Source: Nitrosospira sp.
GTDB taxonomy: Bacteria > Pseudomonadota > Gammaproteobacteria > Burkholderiales > Nitrosomonadaceae
Reading direction: 5' to 3'
NCBI GenBank assembly: GCA_030453055.1
Contig: JAKDLC010000068.1
Location: forward strand, 1 to 8,980
DNA: 8,980 nt
The notes under the pieces: generated by a model
Database searches by the model: none
Seen by the model: only the letters and a program-made list of their open reading frames with translations
Told to the model about the DNA's origin: nothing
Part shown: piece after piece, positions 7,106 to 8,980 of the stretch
Numbering within the stretch: the stretch's first letter is position 1
Layout of the letters: every line of letters starts with the position of its first letter
Made by a program: the position numbers and the translations under genes

Positions 7106-8591
7106 CCTTACCGTCGCCCAAGCCGCGCCACGTCTCGAAAAGCTGTTGGCGGCATATGAAAGCCGCACACTCGATTTCAAGCGTGTTTCCGGCAAGATGG
7201 TGAGCAAGGCGCTGGAGGCCATTTGTGCTTTTGCTAACACGGAAGGCGGCATTCTGGTTTTGGGCGTGGCGGATGAAAAGCATGAAAGCGGTGCAGCGCG
7301 GGTTTATGGGATTCAGGAAAACCCGGAAGCGCTGGACGAACTCACCCGCAAAGTCCGCACTCAGTTTCATCCTCCGGTTGAAACCATTAGTTTTCTGCGC
7401 CTGCCCTGCACGTCGCGTGATGGAGGTGGAGGTCACGTAGTGCTGGTACGTGTCCCCAAGAGCGACAAGGTGCATTCTATTGCAGATGACGGCACGTGGA
7501 TGCGGTTGAGTACAGGCAACCGTGAGATGACGGCCGTAGAAATTGCCGAGCTTTCCTACCGGCGCGGGGTGCGCAGTGCGGAAAATGAGCCGGTGCCGGT
7601 GGATTGGGACCTGCTGAATACAGCGGTTTGGGCGGAATTTTCTGCTACGCGAGGCTTTAATCGTGCTCGTTCTATTGTCGAGCAGATGGCACAAATAGGA
7701 TTGGCCGAAAAGGTAGCCGGGGAATGGACGCCGCGTCGTGCCGCTGTGTTACTGTTTGCCGATGAGCCGGGCGGCCTTTTGGCGGCGCACGACACACGGG
7801 CGGAAGTCCGGCTGGTAGCTTATCAGGGAAAGGCGGTTGAAGCGGGTGCAAAACCCAATATGCGTAAGCCTCCGCGCACGTTGCGCGGCCCGTTGATCCG
7901 CTTGATTGACGATACAGTGCGCATGGTTTTGGATGAGCTTTCACAGGGCGTGGAACTTGCGAGCAGCGGCTTCAAGGTGCGTCATCTATACCCGGAACGA
8001 GTGGTCAAAGAAGCTATCGTCAACTCCATCATCCATCGCGATTACCGGCTCAACCGGGAAATCATCGTTCGTATTTTCGATGACCGGATGGAGGTCGATA
8101 GCCCCGGCGTCTTTCCCGGTGCAATTACATCGGCGAATATTGTCAGCGCCGGCTCCAGGGCACGTAATCCGCTGATCGTGAAGATGCTGCGTGATTTCCC
8201 TGTTCCGCCCAATTTCGACCTGAATGAAGGTGTGCCAATGATGTTCGCGGAGATGGCACATGCCAGACTTTACCCGCCGCAGTACCGACAGGTCGCTGAC
8301 GCCAACAAGGAAAGCGTTACTGTAACTTTGCTCAATATGGAGCGCCCCACAGTATGGGATGAGGTAAGTGACTGGATAGACCGCAACGGACTGATCGCCA
8401 ATAGTGATATCTGCCAGATCGCCAGCGTAGATACACTGAAAGCATCGAAGATGCTGAAAGCTTGGGAGAACCAGGGGATATTGGCACGATTGCCTGAACG
8501 GGCCAAGCGCAATATGGCTTACGTTAAGCCCTCACAAGCGGACGAACAAGCAGATTTATTATCTAGCGTGCTGGATAATAAACTTTTATAA
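7098..8591 (+). CDS. AlbA_2 (Schlafen-like) / HATPase_c_4 protein with winged-helix tail
   Basis: This 497-residue protein belongs to the COG2865-type proteins often labelled transcriptional regulator or RecG-like, although it has no helicase motifs. Residues about 10-130 are an AlbA_2 domain: ESRTLDFKR at 21-29 and AFANTEGG at 44-51, the latter followed by ILVLGVAD. Such domains bind nucleic acid and are related to Schlafen domains. Residues about 270-400 are a GHKL-like ATP-binding domain of the HATPase_c_4 type: EAIVN at 305-309, HRDY at 313-316, EVDSPG at 332-337 and GSRARNP at 352-358. Residues about 420-478, starting at W420, look like a winged helix-turn-helix. The length fits the family and all recognised parts are present. 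The gene overlaps the methyltransferase gene by 8 bases. It could autoregulate the operon, sense an ATP- or DNA-linked signal, or act as an effector; the sequence does not decide. The last dozen codons lie in a repeat that forms a hairpin across the stop codon. Confidence 0.93.
   Translation: MIDLTVAQAAPRLEKLLAAYESRTLDFKRVSGKMVSKALEAICAFANTEGGILVLGVADEKHESGAARVYGIQENPEALDELTRKVRTQFHPPVETISFLRLPCTSRDGGGGHVVLVRVPKSDKVHSIADDGTWMRLSTGNREMTAVEIAELSYRRGVRSAENEPVPVDWDLLNTAVWAEFSATRGFNRARSIVEQMAQIGLAEKVAGEWTPRRAAVLLFADEPGGLLAAHDTRAEVRLVAYQGKAVEAGAKPNMRKPPRTLRGPLIRLIDDTVRMVLDELSQGVELASSGFKVRHLYPERVVKEAIVNSIIHRDYRLNREIIVRIFDDRMEVDSPGVFPGAITSANIVSAGSRARNPLIVKMLRDFPVPPNFDLNEGVPMMFAEMAHARLYPPQYRQVADANKESVTVTLLNMERPTVWDEVSDWIDRNGLIANSDICQIASVDTLKASKMLKAWENQGILARLPERAKRNMAYVKPSQADEQADLLSSVLDNKLL
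8555..8587 (+). terminator. possible weak hairpin terminator or attenuator at the operon end
   Basis: TTTATTATCTAG (8555-8566) can pair with CTGGATAATAAA (8571-8582) as a 12-base stem with one G-U pair and the loop CGTG. It is followed by C and four Ts at 8584-8587. The shape resembles a Rho-independent terminator, but the stem is AT-rich, the T-run is short, and it lies just before the stop codon at 8589-8591. It would therefore end transcripts inside the gene if strong. Its right arm also pairs with a second partner at 8624-8640, so two folds compete. Confidence 0.3.
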
Positions 8592-8640
8592 GCATGAAAT
8601 TCATCTAATATCAGTTAGATAGTTAAAAGTTTATTATCTA
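8555..8640. repeat. AT-rich three-arm repeat in alternating orientation
   Basis: The unit TTTATTATCTA occurs at 8555-8565 and again at 8630-8640, and an inverted copy, GATAATAAA, lies between them at 8574-8582. The middle and right arms extend to a perfect 15-base inverted repeat, GATAATAAACTTTTA at 8574-8588 and TAAAAGTTTATTATC at 8624-8638, with a 35-base spacer. The spacer holds two smaller palindromes: ATGAAATTCAT at 8594-8604, and ATCTAA/TTAGAT at 8603-8608 and 8615-8620. The repeat crosses the end of the third gene. It could be a regulator-binding array, alternative RNA hairpins, or the scar or boundary of a mobile element. Confidence 0.8.
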
Positions 8641-8710
8641 TCGTATTGAGCGATGTTGCGCCGAGGTGCTTGTGATAGCAGGGAGACTTTTGTTTGGTGA
8701 AATAAAATGC

Positions 8711-8767
8711 AGACCCTCCGGGTTCGGGTGTCTCACCCTTATGAGGCGCCCCACTACCAGCGAACCC
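8711..8767. other. GC-rich structured intergenic element
   Basis: Two small hairpins lie side by side. ACCC/GGGT (8713-8716 and 8720-8723) closes on TCC, and GGGTG/CACCC (8726-8730 and 8734-8738) closes on TCT. GGGTTCG at 8720-8726 can instead pair with CGAACCC at 8761-8767, enclosing the second hairpin. GGCGCC at 8744-8749 is palindromic. No coding potential is convincing in the 272 bases between the third gene and the transposase. The element resembles the dispersed palindromic repeats of bacterial genomes or a small structured RNA, but I do not recognise a named family. Confidence 0.4.
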
Positions 8768-8850
8768 CCGCGAAAACCTCGCGCATCTCTGCGGACAAAA
8801 ATGTAGTGCGTGTGGTGTGCGGCGGCTGAGGTGCAATAACCGGGTTTATT

Positions 8851-8980
8851 CACTGCTGTCCGGTTAAAATGAGAATAGATTCAGTTGGTTGCATGGCACT
8901 CTAGGGATCATTTTGTAGTCGTTGCCCGGAAACGCTTGCTGCAAGGGCATCTTCTCGAACAGGGTGACCGACAAAATCTG
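8851..8980 (-). mobile_element. end of an IS4-family insertion sequence (partial)
   Basis: The transposase 3' end identifies the element, and most of it lies beyond the window. The outer boundary is inferred: the stretch CACTGCTGTCCGGTTAAAA (8851-8869) overlaps the transposase stop and has the look of a terminal inverted repeat, but the other end is needed to prove this. TAACCGG at 8837-8843 and CCGGTTA at 8860-8866 form a perfect 7-base inverted repeat with a 16-base spacer. On the minus strand this makes a hairpin right at the transposase stop codon, which could terminate its transcript. Target duplications cannot be seen from one side. Confidence 0.5.
8864..8980 (-). CDS. IS4-family transposase, C-terminal 38 residues (partial)
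   Basis: Read on the minus strand from the window edge to a TAA (plus-strand TTA at 8864-8866), the frame is open throughout. It gives QILSVTLFEKMPLQQAF, then a variable stretch, then CNQLNLFSF at the end. The LFEKxPxxQAx segment and the terminal NQLNLFxF are typical of the C-terminus of many IS4-family DDE transposases. The catalytic DDE core lies outside the window, so it is unknown whether the gene is intact. It is transcribed toward the defence operon, so the two transcription units converge. Confidence 0.78.
   Translation of the reverse strand, partial: QILSVTLFEKMPLQQAFPGNDYKMIPRVPCNQLNLFSF

Noticed and set aside
7098..8591. Naming the third gene recG
   Set aside because: Database labels often say RecG-like, but there is no Walker A, DEAD-box or other helicase motif. 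The visible domains are AlbA_2, HATPase_c_4 and a winged helix.
8712..8740. tRNA T-arm-like stretch containing GGGTTCG
   Set aside because: No acceptor stem, D-arm or anticodon arm can be assembled around it on either strand.
8615..8853. Minus-strand open frames of 71-73 residues in the intergenic region
   Set aside because: They are two overlapping frames over the same structured GC-rich DNA, with no ribosome-binding site or recognisable domain. The translation reflects the repeat, not a protein.
1..8980. CRISPR array, rRNA or complete tRNA gene
   Set aside because: No regularly spaced direct repeats and no conserved RNA gene segments were seen. The only notable repeats are the three-arm set at 8555-8640 and short hairpins.

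Overview
The window is an accessory locus of a Gram-negative, probably proteobacterial chromosome or mobile region. Coding GC is near 60 percent in most places, and the flanks carry toxin-antitoxin and insertion-sequence debris. Nothing in it fixes the genus. A beta- or gammaproteobacterium is my guess from codon usage, with low confidence.

Layout from left to right: (1) bases 1-183 hold the broken 3' end of a VapC-type PIN-domain toxin gene. (2) Bases 184-393 are a leader with a candidate sigma70-type promoter and two short hairpins. (3) Bases 394-8591 are three tightly packed plus-strand genes that look like one operon. The first encodes a 1133-residue fusion of a phospholipase D-type nuclease domain and a SNF2/RapA-type helicase. 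The second, 4 bases further on, encodes a 1101-residue Eco57I-like adenine DNA methyltransferase. The third, overlapping the second by 8 bases, encodes a 497-residue AlbA_2 (Schlafen-like) and HATPase_c_4 protein with a winged-helix-like tail. (4) Bases 8555-8640 carry an AT-rich three-arm repeat in alternating orientation that runs across the stop codon of the third gene. (5) Bases 8641-8850 contain no credible gene but do hold a GC-rich, hairpin-forming stretch. (6) Bases 8851-8980 are one end of an IS4-family insertion sequence, whose transposase C-terminus is read on the minus strand and runs out of the window.

The three-gene unit looks like a DNA-modification-based defence system. The methyltransferase would mark self DNA, the helicase would translocate on unmarked DNA, and the fused PLD domain is the most plausible nuclease. 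The AlbA_2/HATPase/wHTH protein would be a regulator or an additional effector. The helicase and methyltransferase resemble in kind the DrmD plus DrmMI pair of class 1 DISARM, and the PLD domain recalls DrmC. However, DrmA, DrmB, and the BREX markers PglZ and BrxC are all absent here, so the locus fits neither canonical system. A sharp drop in GC inside the methyltransferase gene, just after its NPPY motif, suggests that its target-recognition region was exchanged. These functional statements are inferences from domains and context; no activity is shown by the sequence.
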